64,000 nt of DNA from Paenibacillus dendritiformis (GTDB taxonomy: Bacteria; Bacillota; Bacilli; Paenibacillales; Paenibacillaceae). Shown piece after piece: positions 49,306 through 61,611 of this stretch; position 1 is the stretch's first letter; each line of letters begins with the position of its first letter. A model generated the notes under the pieces. That model was given only the letters and a program-made list of their open reading frames with translations, did not search any database and had not been told where the DNA came from. The stretch spans positions 627,501-691,500 of the forward strand of contig NZ_OX216966.1 of NCBI RefSeq assembly GCF_945605565.1, read 5' to 3'. Made by a program: the position numbers and the translations under genes.

Positions 49306-49854
49306 TTGTATAACGACATTGAAAAGGTAATTATCAGCGAGGAGCAAATTCAGGCGAAAGTCCAGGAGCTGGGTGCTCAGATCAGCCGCGAGTATGAAGG
49401 GAAATGCCCGCTGGTCATCTGTGTCCTGAAAGGCGCATTCGTCTTCATGGCGGATCTGGTCAAGCGAATTACCGTACCGTTGGAATTGGACTTTATGGCG
49501 GTATCCAGCTATGGAGCTTCCACGAAGTCTTCCGGTGTCGTCCGGATTATCAAAGATTTGGATGTATCCGTGGAAGGCCGGGATGTGCTCATTGTTGAAG
49601 ATATTATAGATACCGGCTTGACGCTCAGCTACTTGATTGAAGTGCTTCAAGGCCGCAAGGCGAATTCCATTCGCCTCGTGACGCTGTTCGATAAGCCGGC
49701 GCGCCGCACCGTTAATCTGGAAGCGGACTACAAAGGATTCGTGCTTCCCGACGAATTCATCGTTGGCTATGGCTTGGATTATGCCGAACGTTACCGCAAC
49801 CTTCCATATATAGGCGTGTTGAAGCCGAACATCTACTCGAATGAAGCCAAGTAA
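49306..49854 (+). CDS. hpt: Hypoxanthine-guanine phosphoribosyltransferase
   Basis: 182-residue purine-salvage enzyme that joins hypoxanthine or guanine to [24 protein letters not shown], the PRPP loop [18 protein letters not shown] and the base-binding [27 protein letters not shown] are present. TTG 49306 lies 7 nt after AGGAGGGG. The tilS-hpt-ftsH arrangement is widely conserved. Confidence 0.95.
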   Translation: MYNDIEKVIISEEQIQAKVQELGAQISREYEGKCPLVICVLKGAFVFMADLVKRITVPLELDFMAVSSYGASTKSSGVVRIIKDLDVSVEGRDVLIVEDIIDTGLTLSYLIEVLQGRKANSIRLVTLFDKPARRTVNLEADYKGFVLPDEFIVGYGLDYAERYRNLPYIGVLKPNIYSNEAK

Positions 49855-49884
49855 GATACACGCCTTACACGCTTGCTGGTCAAG

Positions 49885-49914
49885 TTGTGATGGCATTACG
49901 TGCTATGATACAAT
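49885..49914 (+). promoter_or_regulatory. Sigma-A promoter of ftsH
   Basis: TTGTGA (49885-49890), an 18-nt spacer and TACAAT (49909-49914), with a predicted start just before the AGGAGG site of ftsH. Confidence 0.6.
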
Positions 49915-49943
49915 AATTTCGTGTCCTTGAGAGGAGGTTGGGG

Positions 49944-52067
<2,124 letters not shown>

Positions 52068-52101
52068 CCGCAATTACTTGGGCCGCCCTCCGGGCGTTTG
52101 C

Positions 52102-52131
52102 AAGAGCGTACCTTCCGGTACGCTCTTTTTT
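52102..52131 (+). terminator. Terminator after ftsH
   Basis: Perfect 11-bp stem AAGAGCGTACC (52102-52112) / GGTACGCTCTT (52117-52127) with loop TTCC, then T-run. Confidence 0.93.
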
Positions 52132-52156
52132 ACGGCGATTGGGCCCGAATTCCGAA

Positions 52157-52185
52157 TTGACACAGCGGGTCGGGGTGTGTAAATT
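52157..52185 (+). promoter_or_regulatory. Sigma-A promoter of nadABC
   Basis: TTGACA (52157-52162), a 17-nt spacer and TAAATT (52180-52185), about 40 nt before the nadA start. The ftsH terminator just upstream supports a separate transcription unit. Confidence 0.7.
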
Positions 52186-52226
52186 ATAGGTTAACGACAA
52201 GGCCAAGGAGTGGATGGAGGGTGACA

Positions 52227-53165
52227 TTGGAAGCACTGGCGTTGGCACGGAAGGAAGAGCAGAAGCAGGAGCTCCGTGAACGGCTGATGCAGTTGAAGAA
52301 AGAGCGTAACGCCATCATTTTAGCTCATTATTATCAGCGGGATGAGATTCAGGAAGTCGCCGATTTCAGGGGGGATTCCTTCTTGCTGGCGCAGAAGGCC
52401 GCGGAGACCGACGCAGAAGTTATCGTTTTTTGCGGTGTCCACTTCATGGGGGAGAGCGCCAAAATCTTGGCTCCGAACAAAACGGTCATCATCCCCGATG
52501 AGCGGGCAGGCTGCCCGATGGCCGACATGGTCAATGTCGACGGGCTACGGAGGCTGAAGGCGGAGCATCCGAATGCCAAAGTCGTTACCTATATCAATTC
52601 CTCTGCGGAGATTAAGGCAGAGACCGATATTTGCTGCACTTCCTCCAATGCGGTGAAGGTCATCGCTTCGCTGGATGCGGAAGAGATCATCTGGGTTCCC
52701 GACAAGAACCTGGGCCATTATGTAGAGCAGCAGACCGGTCGACCTTTAATTAAATGGGAAGGCTACTGCAATACGCATGATATGCTCACGGTGAAGGATG
52801 TTATGGAGATGAAGGCGAAGTATCCGGGCGCGCCGTTCGTCGTGCATCCGGAATGCCGCCCGGAAGTCGTGGCCATGGGCGATTTCGTAGGCAGCACGAC
52901 TGCCATTATCGATTATTGCAAACGGTCGGATGCGACCGATATTATTGTAGGGACAGAGGACGGCACCGGGTATCAGCTGCGGAACGACAGCCCGGAGAAG
53001 CGATTCCACTTCGCCACGAAGTATCTCGTCTGTCCGAACATGAAGGTAAATAATCTCAAAAAACTCGTGAAATGCCTCGAAACGATGCAGCCGCAGATTT
53101 ATGTGCCGCCGCAGGTTGCCGAGAAAGCACGGTTATCTTTGGAGCGCATGTTACAAGTCAAGTAG
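52227..53165 (+). CDS. nadA: Quinolinate synthase NadA
   Basis: 312-residue [4Fe-4S] enzyme that condenses iminoaspartate with dihydroxyacetone phosphate to quinolinate. NAIILAHYYQRDEIQEVADFRGDS (near 25-48), the three cluster cysteines in VIVFCGVHFM, TDICCTSSNA and VVHPECRPEV, and GTEDGTGYQLR are present. This is the shorter, about 310-residue NadA type, unlike the longer B. subtilis protein. TTG 52227 is preferred because GGAGG (52216-52220) is 6 nt upstream; GTG 52221 is possible. Followed by nadB and nadC; in B. subtilis these genes lie elsewhere. Confidence 0.93.
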   Translation: MEALALARKEEQKQELRERLMQLKKERNAIILAHYYQRDEIQEVADFRGDSFLLAQKAAETDAEVIVFCGVHFMGESAKILAPNKTVIIPDERAGCPMADMVNVDGLRRLKAEHPNAKVVTYINSSAEIKAETDICCTSSNAVKVIASLDAEEIIWVPDKNLGHYVEQQTGRPLIKWEGYCNTHDMLTVKDVMEMKAKYPGAPFVVHPECRPEVVAMGDFVGSTTAIIDYCKRSDATDIIVGTEDGTGYQLRNDSPEKRFHFATKYLVCPNMKVNNLKKLVKCLETMQPQIYVPPQVAEKARLSLERMLQVK

Positions 53166-53235
53166 AGTAGCATGCGCTACTCTTCTGTTCAAATAGAACA
53201 AAGCATAAGATTCCACATATGAGGTTGTGAACACA

Positions 53236-54861
53236 GTGGCGAATTGGATTCCCCGTTACTTGATAGATTTTGCACTCGAAGATCTGGAGCATGTTCAGAC
53301 TGACGTCATTGTGATTGGCGCCGGTATTGCCGGCCTCTATACCGCTATCCAGGCAAGCCGGGAGCAGCGGGTGCTGATGATAACGAAGAAGTCGCTGTTC
53401 GACAGCAATACGCGCTATGCGCAGGGCGGGATTGCGGCCGTGTTCGCGGACGATGATTCCCCGGCCTACCATCGCCAGGATACATTGATTGCCGGGGCTG
53501 GCCTGTGCGTCCCGGAGGCGGTCGATGTGCTTGTCCACGAAGGTCCGGCCGGCGTCCAGGAGTTGATGCGGATGGGGGCATCCTTCGATGAAGAGAACGG
53601 CGCCATTGCCTTGACACGGGAAGGGGCGCACAGCCATCGCCGCATTCTGCATGCGAACGGCGATGCCACCGGCTATGAGATTGTGCGCGCCTTGGCGGAT
53701 CGTGTCCAGCAGCTGGAGCAGGTCACGATCTGGGACGATCATTTCGTTATCGATCTCGTTACCGATGACGGCGAATGCTGCGGCGCGATTGTCCAGCGGG
53801 CGGATGGCAAGCGCGTCTTCGTCAGCGGCAAGGCTACGGTCATCTGCTCCGGCGGAACCGGGCAGCTGTACCGCTATACGACGAACCCGGAGGTCGCCAC
53901 GGGCGACGGCATCGCTATGGCGTATCGCGCGGGGGCTTATATTCAGGATATGGAGTTCATTCAATTCCATCCGACCGTGCTCAGCTACCCGGGGGCGCCG
54001 CGCTTCCTCATCTCGGAGGCGGTGCGGGGAGAAGGGGCCTGCCTGCGCAATATCCGGGGAGAGCGCTTCATGGAGAAATATCATCCCCAACTGGAGCTTG
54101 CTCCCCGCGACGTGGTAGCCCGGGCGATCCTCAGCGAGATGGAAGCGACCAAGTCAACCTTCGTCTACCTGGATATTACGCATGAGACGGAGGCCATGGT
54201 TAAGCATCGCTTCCCGACGATATACGACACCTGCTTGCAATACGGTCTTGATCTGACCAGCGACTGGATCCCGGTGTCGCCGGCTGCTCATTACATGATG
54301 GGCGGGATCAAGACGGATTTGTGGGGAGAGACCAATATCCGCCGTCTGTTCGCCTGCGGCGAAGTGTCTTCGACCGGCGTGCACGGCGCGAATCGTCTGG
54401 CCAGCAACTCATTATCGGAAGCGATCGTGTACGGCAAGCGGATCGTGGATCGGATTGCGGGACTTGAACCGCGGGCGGAGGCTTGTCCGCATGCCGCGTA
54501 TCAGCGCGAACATCATGAGCCATGCATCCAGCCGATGGTGGAGCGCCGGCTGAAGCTGCAGAAGGTGATGGTCCGTTATGTCGGGCTGCGCCGCCATGCG
54601 GACGGCCTGATGAAGGGCTTAGGCGAGTTGAAGCGCCAGGCGGCCGTATTCGATATGCGGCTGTCGAAGCGGGAGGAGTATGAATTCGCCAATATGCTGG
54701 TCTGCGCCATGCTGGTCGCCGAGTCCGCCTTGTGGCGGGAAGAGAGCCGCGGCGCTCATGCACGGGAAGATTTCCCCGAGCGGGATGACGAGACATGGTG
54801 CAAGCATACCCTGCTGCATCGTGAATATGGAATTACGGAGGAGCGAGTGAGCATTGTGTAG
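53236..54861 (+). CDS. nadB: L-aspartate oxidase NadB
   Basis: 541-residue FAD flavoprotein that oxidises L-aspartate to iminoaspartate for NadA. The dinucleotide fold VIVIGAGIAGLYTAIQA (about 25-41), RYAQGGIAAVF, EFIQFHPTVL, AAHYMMGGIKTDLWG and the C-terminal GVHGANRLASNSLSEAIVYGKR are diagnostic of the family. GTG 53236 lies about 9 nt after GAGGT; GTG 53227 is an alternative only three codons upstream. Its stop overlaps the TTG start of nadC. Confidence 0.93.
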   Translation: MANWIPRYLIDFALEDLEHVQTDVIVIGAGIAGLYTAIQASREQRVLMITKKSLFDSNTRYAQGGIAAVFADDDSPAYHRQDTLIAGAGLCVPEAVDVLVHEGPAGVQELMRMGASFDEENGAIALTREGAHSHRRILHANGDATGYEIVRALADRVQQLEQVTIWDDHFVIDLVTDDGECCGAIVQRADGKRVFVSGKATVICSGGTGQLYRYTTNPEVATGDGIAMAYRAGAYIQDMEFIQFHPTVLSYPGAPRFLISEAVRGEGACLRNIRGERFMEKYHPQLELAPRDVVARAILSEMEATKSTFVYLDITHETEAMVKHRFPTIYDTCLQYGLDLTSDWIPVSPAAHYMMGGIKTDLWGETNIRRLFACGEVSSTGVHGANRLASNSLSEAIVYGKRIVDRIAGLEPRAEACPHAAYQREHHEPCIQPMVERRLKLQKVMVRYVGLRRHADGLMKGLGELKRQAAVFDMRLSKREEYEFANMLVCAMLVAESALWREESRGAHAREDFPERDDETWCKHTLLHREYGITEERVSIV

Positions 54862-55717
54862 CTTGGAACGATTGGCTCTGCGCCGACAGTTGGAAGCGTG
54901 GTTGCAAGAAGATATAGGAACGGGCGACGTCACGACAGCCTACACCATTCCGGCCGGACACCAGTCCCGCGGCATCATTCATGCGAAGGAAGACGGCATG
55001 ATTGCAGGACTTCCGGTAGCCGAAGCTGTATTCGAGATTGTGGATCCCTCGCTGCGGTTCACGGCTCAGGTCGAAGACGGAGCCGTTGTTGCCCGCGGCA
55101 CCGTCCTGGCGGAAGTGGAAGGCAGCACGCACAGTATTTTGTGCGGGGAACGGCTCGCCTTGAACCTGCTGCAGCGCCTGTCCGGGATTGCGACGAAGAC
55201 GAACAAGTTCGTTCAAGCCATTGAGGGACTGAATACGAAGCTGGTCGATACCCGCAAGACGACCCCGGGCCACCGCGCACTGGAAAAATATGCGGTTCGT
55301 GTCGGCGGGGGGAGCAATCACCGCTTCGGCCTGTATGATGCCGTCATGATCAAGGACAACCACATCAAGGGCGCCGGCGGGATCGAGGCGGCGGTAAGCC
55401 GGGCACGCGCCAACATTCCGTATACGATGAACATTGAGGTCGAAGCCGAATCGATCGAGCAAGTGAAGGAAGCGCTGCAGGCGGGGGCGGACATTATTAT
55501 GCTGGACAATATGGATACGGCACGGATGCGCGAGGCGGTCGGCCTCATCCGGGAAGCCGCACCGCATATCCTCATCGAAGCGTCGGGAGGCGTCACTCTG
55601 GATACGATTCGGGACAAGGCGCTGACTGGCGTCGACGTCGTGTCTGTCGGTGCGTTGACCTACTCCTTTCACGCCCTGGACATCAGCCTCGACTTGAATG
55701 AAAAGAAAGAAGGTTAG
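54854..55717 (+). CDS. nadC: Nicotinate-nucleotide pyrophosphorylase (carboxylating) NadC
   Basis: 287-residue enzyme that turns quinolinate and PRPP into NaMN with loss of CO2. WLQEDIGTGDVTTAYTIP, AEVEGSTHSILCGERLALNLLQRLSGIAT, DTRKTTPGHRALEKYAVRVGGGSNHRFGL and EVEAESIEQVKEAL contain the substrate-binding residues. TTG 54854 lies 9 nt after GGAGGAG and overlaps the nadB stop by 8 nt. Completes a nadABC operon that supplies NAD de novo. Confidence 0.95.
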   Translation: MCSLERLALRRQLEAWLQEDIGTGDVTTAYTIPAGHQSRGIIHAKEDGMIAGLPVAEAVFEIVDPSLRFTAQVEDGAVVARGTVLAEVEGSTHSILCGERLALNLLQRLSGIATKTNKFVQAIEGLNTKLVDTRKTTPGHRALEKYAVRVGGGSNHRFGLYDAVMIKDNHIKGAGGIEAAVSRARANIPYTMNIEVEAESIEQVKEALQAGADIIMLDNMDTARMREAVGLIREAAPHILIEASGGVTLDTIRDKALTGVDVVSVGALTYSFHALDISLDLNEKKEG

Positions 55718-55720
55718 GCC

Positions 55721-56494
55721 GTGATACTCGTTATCGATATAGGGAACACCAACATTGTCCTGGGTGTGTACGAGGGAGACAAGCTGCTTCATAACTGGCG
55801 CTTGTCGACGAGCCGGCAGTCGACGACAGATGAATATGGCGTCATGATATATAATCTGTTCACGATGACCAAGCTATCGGTTAAGGATATCGAAGGCGTC
55901 ATTCTTTCTTCCGTCGTCCCGCCGATTATGCATACGATGGAGATGCTGTGCAAGAAATATTTGAACAAGGCGCCGCTCATTGTGGGACCCGGCGTCAAGA
56001 CCGGACTCAATATTCGCATCGAGAACCCGCGCGAGGTGGGGGCGGACCGGATCGTGAATGCGGTGGCGGCGATCGAGTTGTATGGCGGGCTGAAGCCGCT
56101 TGTCGTCGTTGACTTCGGGACGGCGACGACATTTGATGTCATCGACGTTAAGGGCAACTATATTGGAGGCGCGATCGTGCCGGGCATCGGCATATCTACC
56201 GAAGCGCTGTATCAGCGGGCGGCGAAGCTGCCGCGGATTGAATTGACGAAGCCTAAGTCGGTGATTGGGCGCAATACGGTTCACTCCATGCAGGCCGGCA
56301 TTATTTTCGGCTACGCCGGTCAGGTGGACGGCATCGTGGACCGTATAACCAACGAGGTTGGAGCCGAACCTACCGTTATCGCCACCGGCGGCATGGCGGA
56401 GCTCATTGCGAGCGAATCGCGGACGATTGATACGACGAACCCGTTATTGACGCTGGAAGGCTTGCGCCTTATTTATAATCGGAACAAATTGTAA
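55721..56494 (+). CDS. coaX: Type III pantothenate kinase
   Basis: 257-residue ASKHA-fold kinase that starts coenzyme A synthesis. The phosphate loop [20 protein letters not shown] (1-20), [17 protein letters not shown] with the catalytic Asp, and [24 protein letters not shown] are type III signatures. GTG 55721 follows AAGAAGG and begins only 3 nt after the nadC stop, so it may be co-transcribed with nadABC. In B. subtilis coaX directly follows ftsH. Confidence 0.95.
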   Translation: MILVIDIGNTNIVLGVYEGDKLLHNWRLSTSRQSTTDEYGVMIYNLFTMTKLSVKDIEGVILSSVVPPIMHTMEMLCKKYLNKAPLIVGPGVKTGLNIRIENPREVGADRIVNAVAAIELYGGLKPLVVVDFGTATTFDVIDVKGNYIGGAIVPGIGISTEALYQRAAKLPRIELTKPKSVIGRNTVHSMQAGIIFGYAGQVDGIVDRITNEVGAEPTVIATGGMAELIASESRTIDTTNPLLTLEGLRLIYNRNKL

Positions 56495-56545
56495 CCCTTT
56501 GACGGTCTATCCCGTCGTAGAATAAGAACAGTACAGGAGGCTCCC

Positions 56546-57466
56546 ATGAACGATATGTTAGGACAGCAACCCGAAGAGAGGGAGAATATGCAGGACATGC
56601 TGATTCGCGGCACCGGATTGGGCGGCAAGGTCCGCATCTTTGCGGTACGCACGACCGGGCTGGTCAATGAATTGCAGCGGCGCCACGGCACCTACCCGAC
56701 GGCGACGGCTGCGCTCGGACGCACGGTTACCGCTGCCGCCATGATGGGCGCCATGCTCAAAGGCGATGAGAAATTGACCGTTCAGGTCAAGGGCGACGGA
56801 CCTATCGGGCAGATTGTCGCCGATGCGAACGCTCACGGTGAGGTGCGCGGCTATGTTACGCATCCGCAGGTGCATCTGGCCAGCAATGCTCAAGGCAAGC
56901 TGGATGTGGCAGGCGCGGTCGGACGCAGCGGCTTCATCCATGTCATCAAGGATCTTGGCCTGAAGGAGCCGTATCGCGGCAGCTCCCCGATCATCTCGGG
57001 AGAATTGGCCGAGGACTTCACGTATTACTTCGCCACCTCCGAGCAGACCCCGTCTGCCGTAGGCCTCGGGGTCCTGGTGGACGTCGATAATTCCGTCCTG
57101 CATGCGGGAGGCTTCATTGTACAATTGCTGCCTGGACTGACCGATGAACAGATCAATCAGATCGAGCATTCGCTCAGCGTGCTCCCTCCCGTTACCGCCC
57201 TGCTGGATCAAGGCATGGAATTGGATGAACTGGTGACTTGGATTATCAGTGACGCTAACGTTATGGAACGGATGCCGATCCGCTTCCAATGCCAATGCTC
57301 CCGGGAACGGGTGGAGCGGACATTGATTAGTGTAGGCAAGGGCGAATTGACGGCGATGATTGAAGAGGATGGCCAGGCGGAGGTCGTCTGTCATTTTTGC
57401 AACGAGAAGTATTCATTTGGAAGAGAAGAACTGGAACAACTGCGTGATCAGGCGCAGCAAGCCTAG
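56546..57466 (+). CDS. hslO: Redox-regulated chaperone Hsp33
   Basis: 306-residue holdase. The core (about 20-240) includes GTYPTATAALGRTVTAAAMMGAMLKGDE and GYVTHPQVHL. The C-terminal redox switch has C-x-C in FQCQCSRERVERTL and C-x2-C in VCHFCNEKY; it releases zinc and unfolds on oxidation. ATG 56546 follows AGGAGG by 6 nt. The coaX-hslO-yacD-cysK order is as in B. subtilis. Confidence 0.95.
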   Translation: MNDMLGQQPEERENMQDMLIRGTGLGGKVRIFAVRTTGLVNELQRRHGTYPTATAALGRTVTAAAMMGAMLKGDEKLTVQVKGDGPIGQIVADANAHGEVRGYVTHPQVHLASNAQGKLDVAGAVGRSGFIHVIKDLGLKEPYRGSSPIISGELAEDFTYYFATSEQTPSAVGLGVLVDVDNSVLHAGGFIVQLLPGLTDEQINQIEHSLSVLPPVTALLDQGMELDELVTWIISDANVMERMPIRFQCQCSRERVERTLISVGKGELTAMIEEDGQAEVVCHFCNEKYSFGREELEQLRDQAQQA

Positions 57467-57626
57467 CCGGACAAGTCGCAATGGATGAGCACGGGCCGGA
57501 GGCGAGCCCCGCGTCGAACGATGGGACCCGGATCGTGGTTCCGCATCCGAATCGGTCGATAGGGCGGGCGAGCCAGAGGTAGGAACGGCTAACACGGAAA
57601 TAAACGGGATAAGGGAAGCAAGCGAT

Positions 57627-58571
57627 ATGACGAAAGAAGTCAAAAGCTTATGGGGCTGCATCCTCATTCTTTGCGTCTGCATCTTGGTGCTCGCCGGCAT
57701 GCTCATCTTCAAGCATGATCGCCCTTCCGCGGGGCCGGATGCGAATGCTTCCCCTGATTCCTCAACGGTTGTGGCAACCGTCGGCGGGGAGAAGGTAACG
57801 CGCAAGGAATGGCAAGAGGAATTGGAGCGGCAGTATGGCGCGCAGGTAATGGAACAGATGTTGACGGCCAGGGCAGCAGCGAAGGAAGCGGAAGCGTTAG
57901 GGATTACAGTAAGCCAAAAAGAAGTGGAGCAAGAGATTGCGCGGCAAATGCGAGGGTATGAGAGCGCAGAAGCTTATTTTCAGGCAATGACGGACCAGTT
58001 GGGAATGAGTCCGGACCAGATTCGGCAGGACATCCATCACCGGCTGCTGCTGGAGAAAATCGCGACTCATAACGTGAATGTGTCGGAGGAAGAGCTTGAC
58101 CAGTATTTGCAGGACCATCGGGATACTTACGAGTCTGTCGATGTGTATCAGCTCGCCCATATTGTCGTGCCGACCCGCGAGGAAGCGGAAGACGTGCTGG
58201 CGAAGCTGAAGGACGGAGAGACCTTCGCCTCCTTGGCAGGGAGATTGTCGGTGGATGAATTCTCCTCCTATCAGGAAGGTCGTCTCGGATGGATCGACGC
58301 GAACGATCCGTTCTTCTCCCGGGCGGAACTGGAAGCGGCGCGCGAGATGGAGATAGGCGACATCTCAGAGCCGATTGCAGTGAGCGACGGATTCGCCATT
58401 CTGACCGTAACCGGCAAGCGCGAAGCGCAGTCGGAGGGCGAAGCTGCGATCAAGGAGCAGGCCCGCCGGGATGTGGCGCTGTCCAAATCGCCCCCGCTGA
58501 GGGAGTGGGAAGAGGCGCTTCGCAAAAAGTATCATGCCGTCGTTCTCGCGGCAGCATCCGTGAACGGGTAA
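57627..58571 (+). CDS. Parvulin-type peptidyl-prolyl isomerase YacD-like
   Basis: 314-residue membrane-anchored isomerase. One N-terminal transmembrane helix (about 8-28) is followed by a SurA-like N-domain (about 45-160) and a parvulin domain (about 165-260; YQLAHIVVPTREEAEDVL, EFSSYQEGRLGWIDAND, EPIAVSDGFAILTVTGK). It fits yacD of B. subtilis by place and content. There is no lipobox, unlike PrsA at 31001. ATG 57627 is used; the upstream 57467-57626 gap holds no gene. A terminator follows. Confidence 0.85.
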   Translation: MTKEVKSLWGCILILCVCILVLAGMLIFKHDRPSAGPDANASPDSSTVVATVGGEKVTRKEWQEELERQYGAQVMEQMLTARAAAKEAEALGITVSQKEVEQEIARQMRGYESAEAYFQAMTDQLGMSPDQIRQDIHHRLLLEKIATHNVNVSEEELDQYLQDHRDTYESVDVYQLAHIVVPTREEAEDVLAKLKDGETFASLAGRLSVDEFSSYQEGRLGWIDANDPFFSRAELEAAREMEIGDISEPIAVSDGFAILTVTGKREAQSEGEAAIKEQARRDVALSKSPPLREWEEALRKKYHAVVLAAASVNG

Positions 58572-58573
58572 AT

Positions 58574-58631
58574 AAAAGGGATAACCGCAAGAGCGAGTGG
58601 ATTCGTCCGCCCTTGCGATTATCCCTTTTTG
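58574..58631 (+). terminator. Terminator after the yacD-like gene
   Basis: AAAAGGGATAA (58574-58584) pairs with TTATCCCTTTT (58619-58629), with an inner CGCAAG / CTTGCG stem, then T. Confidence 0.85.
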
Positions 58632-58702
58632 TCATGCAGAGCCATCGGGTGTTATCGCCTGGAGCAAGCTTCAATTTTTTGGCATAACCTTCGCGTGCTC
58701 TA

Positions 58703-58731
58703 TTGACAACCTACAGCTGGATTGGTAAGAT
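58703..58731 (+). promoter_or_regulatory. Sigma-A promoter of cysK
   Basis: TTGACA (58703-58708), a 17-nt spacer and TAAGAT (58726-58731). The leader of about 90 nt contains CGGAAATTAGTGG, vaguely like a CymR-type site, but not enough to claim one. Confidence 0.65.
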
Positions 58732-58826
58732 TGAATAAAACCTAGTGCTTTAGTCGGAAATTAGTGGATAATACGGATGTACACGGGCAACACCGAGATA
58801 TTGAATAATGGCAGGAGGGCATCGTT

Positions 58827-59765
58827 ATGGCAAGAATCGTCAATAATGTAACCGAATTGATTGGGGATACTCCACTAGTGCGTTTGAACCGCATCGTGCC
58901 GGAAGGCAGTGCCGAGATTTACGTCAAGCTCGAATATCAGAATCCGGGAGCCAGCGTGAAGGACCGGATCGCAATCAGCATGATCGAAGTGGCAGAACAG
59001 GAAGGCTTGCTGAAGCCTGGCGATACGATCGTCGAGCCAACGAGCGGTAACACCGGGATCGGCCTGGCTATGGTGGCGGCGGCCAAAGGTTACAAGGCGA
59101 TTCTCGTTATGCCGGAGACGATGAGCATCGAACGGCGCAATCTGCTGCGCGCCTACGGCGCGGATCTTGTGCTCACCCCGGGCTCGGAAGGAATGAACGG
59201 GGCCGTGCGGAAGGCAGAGGAGCTTGTTCAGGAGAATCCTTCTTACTTCATGCCGCAGCAGTTCAAGAATAAGGCGAACGTCAAGGTGCACCGCGAGACG
59301 ACAGGTCCGGAGATTGTCGAAGCGATTCGTTCGCTGGACGGCCGGCTGGATGCGTTCGTGGCCGGAATCGGCACCGGCGGAACGATCTCGGGAACCGGCG
59401 AAGTGCTGAAGGAGAATTTCCCGGATATCCGGGTGGTCGCGGTCGAACCGTCCGCTTCTCCGCTGCTGTCGGGTGGCAAGCCGGGACCGCATAAGATTCA
59501 AGGCATCGGGGCGAACTTCATTCCGGACATTCTGAATCGCAATGTCTACGATCAGATCATTGCGGTGGATAATGAAGACGCGTTCGAGGTGGCCCGCCAG
59601 GTCGCGAAGTTGGAAGGCATTCTGTGCGGCATCTCATCGGGAGCGGCCATTCATGCAGCACTGCAGGTCGCCCGCGAGCTGGGCGAAGGGAAGCGCGTCA
59701 TTGCCGTCGTTCCAAGCAATGGCGAGCGCTACTTGAGCACGCCGCTATTCAACTTCGAGAATTAA
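58827..59765 (+). CDS. cysK: Cysteine synthase (O-acetylserine sulfhydrylase)
   Basis: 312-residue PLP enzyme that makes cysteine from O-acetylserine and sulfide. The cofactor Lys is K45 in [24 protein letters not shown] binds substrate, and [13 protein letters not shown] and [11 protein letters not shown] bind the PLP phosphate and ring. ATG 58827 follows GGAGGG. It keeps the cysK-pabB order of B. subtilis but is separated from pabB by a weak terminator. Confidence 0.96.
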   Translation: MARIVNNVTELIGDTPLVRLNRIVPEGSAEIYVKLEYQNPGASVKDRIAISMIEVAEQEGLLKPGDTIVEPTSGNTGIGLAMVAAAKGYKAILVMPETMSIERRNLLRAYGADLVLTPGSEGMNGAVRKAEELVQENPSYFMPQQFKNKANVKVHRETTGPEIVEAIRSLDGRLDAFVAGIGTGGTISGTGEVLKENFPDIRVVAVEPSASPLLSGGKPGPHKIQGIGANFIPDILNRNVYDQIIAVDNEDAFEVARQVAKLEGILCGISSGAAIHAALQVARELGEGKRVIAVVPSNGERYLSTPLFNFEN

Positions 59766-59865
59766 TAGATTTCCATGTATTGCATACCCCCTCCCATCAG
59801 GAGCACGCGGCAAGCCATTGCCCTGCGCGCTTTCTGGTGGCGAGGGGGTTTTTGGATATGTAAGG

Positions 59866-59892
59866 GAGCCTTTTCTTCCCGAGGCTCTTTGT
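59866..59892 (+). terminator. Possible terminator between cysK and pabB
   Basis: GAGCC (59866-59870) / GGCTC (59883-59887) with a T-rich loop and TTTGTTT after. Short stem, moderate support. Confidence 0.45.
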
Positions 59893-59970
59893 TTATACTT
59901 ACGGTAACGATTCCGGTGATTCATGTCACAGATAACAGATATGAGATCAGCGGTAAGGCGAGGTGGAGAA

Positions 59971-61611
59971 GTGGAGCAGATGTCCCTGCGTGAAGCAGCG
60001 ATCATTACAGCCGGCCATTGGAGCCGGTGGGTAGAGGAAGGGTACACCGTGCTTCCTTATATAGCGGAATATGAATGGGGGCATGAGGCCTTGGCTTCAT
60101 GGCTTCCGGTATGGGAGGACGCAGGCAGCCATGCGGCCGTGCTCGAGAGCGGCAAGGACGGCCGGTACACGTTTGTGGCCTGCCGGCCCGTGTCCGTCAT
60201 TACCGGCAAGGAGCGGGAGGCGTTCATTCAGGAAGGGGATAACCCGGCCCGCAGGGAGGAAGGGGAGCCGCTCCAGCTGTTGAAGCGGTGGATGTCCCCT
60301 TTCCGCGCGCCGAAGGTGGACGGGATGCCCAAGTTCGTCGGCGGCTGCATCGGGTATTTAAGCTATGACGTCGCCCGTTCCCTTGAACGGCTGCCCGAGT
60401 CGGCGGCAGATGATCTGGAGCTGCCGGACTACGTATTTGTGCAAATGGATGAGCTGTGGATTGTGGACAAGCAGGAGCGGCGGCTGTACTGCGCCGTCAT
60501 GACGCGCTGGCCGGACAGGAACGCCGGACAGGAAGCGGTTGGCGCTGCCCTTGCCGTGAAGTATGAGGAAGCAGCCTTGCGGGCGCTGGCGATGAAGGCC
60601 CAGTGGGACGGATGGCAGGAACGAGCTTCCGCGAGCTTCAGCCCGGGCCAACAGGCAAGCTCCTTGTCCGTTCACGGTCATGATCTGCAGACGATGGATA
60701 TTGAAGCGTTCGAAGGGGTCGCTTCGGCATTTCCGAAGGAGGAGTTCAAGGATGCGGTGCGCCGCATTCAGCACTATATCGGGCAAGGGGACGTGTTCCA
60801 GGTGAATTTGTCCATGCGCCAGTCCCGCCGCATGCGGGAGACGCCGGAACGGCTGTATGAATGGCTGCGCGCATTGAACCCGTCCCCGTACATGGGATTG
60901 CTTCGGTTCCCCGAGTTCCAGCTTGTGTCTTGCTCCCCGGAGCTGCTCGTCCGGCTGGAGCAAGGGACCGTCAGCACGCGCCCGATAGCCGGGACGAGAC
61001 GCCGCGGCCGTATGCCGGAGGAGGACGCGCGCATGGCGGAGGAGCTTCGGACCAACGAGAAGGAGCGGGCAGAGCATATTATGCTCGTCGATCTGGAGCG
61101 CAACGATCTTGGGCGCATCTCGGCCTATGGTTCGGTGCGGGTAGACGAGTTGATGGCCATCGAGACGTACTCTCATGTCATGCATCTCGTCTCGGAAGTG
61201 CGCGGGACGCTTGCTGAGGGCAAGGATGCCTTCGATGTCATCCGAGCGACATTCCCCGGCGGGACGATTACCGGCGCGCCGAAGGTGCGGACGATGGAAA
61301 TTATCGAGGAGCTGGAACCGGTCCGCCGCGGGCCATATACCGGGTCTTTCGGCTGGATTGACTATAACGGCGATTTGGAATTAAATATTATTATTCGTAC
61401 GCTGGTGACGAAAGACCAGATGGGCTATATTCAGGCGGGAGCCGGCATCGTGATCGATTCCGACCCGAAACGGGAATATGCCGAATGCCTGAACAAAGCC
61501 AAGGCATTATGGAAGGCAGTGCAGTTGAGCGAGAGCGTGCCGGCGGATGCTAATCCGCCGGGAGAGAATGAAGCAGAGGCAGACGAGGCGAGAGGAGCTG
61601 GTTCAGGATGA
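59971..61611 (+). CDS. pabB: Aminodeoxychorismate synthase component I
   Basis: 546-residue chorismate-using enzyme of folate synthesis; with PabA it forms 4-amino-4-deoxychorismate. The N-terminal TrpE-like region ([19 protein letters not shown]) precedes the chorismate-binding core with [55 protein letters not shown] and [25 protein letters not shown] 59971 or ATG 59980 could start translation; GTG is used because AGGTGG lies just before it, though spacing is tight. The stop overlaps pabA (ATGA). Confidence 0.92.
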   Translation: MEQMSLREAAIITAGHWSRWVEEGYTVLPYIAEYEWGHEALASWLPVWEDAGSHAAVLESGKDGRYTFVACRPVSVITGKEREAFIQEGDNPARREEGEPLQLLKRWMSPFRAPKVDGMPKFVGGCIGYLSYDVARSLERLPESAADDLELPDYVFVQMDELWIVDKQERRLYCAVMTRWPDRNAGQEAVGAALAVKYEEAALRALAMKAQWDGWQERASASFSPGQQASSLSVHGHDLQTMDIEAFEGVASAFPKEEFKDAVRRIQHYIGQGDVFQVNLSMRQSRRMRETPERLYEWLRALNPSPYMGLLRFPEFQLVSCSPELLVRLEQGTVSTRPIAGTRRRGRMPEEDARMAEELRTNEKERAEHIMLVDLERNDLGRISAYGSVRVDELMAIETYSHVMHLVSEVRGTLAEGKDAFDVIRATFPGGTITGAPKVRTMEIIEELEPVRRGPYTGSFGWIDYNGDLELNIIIRTLVTKDQMGYIQAGAGIVIDSDPKREYAECLNKAKALWKAVQLSESVPADANPPGENEAEADEARGAGSG

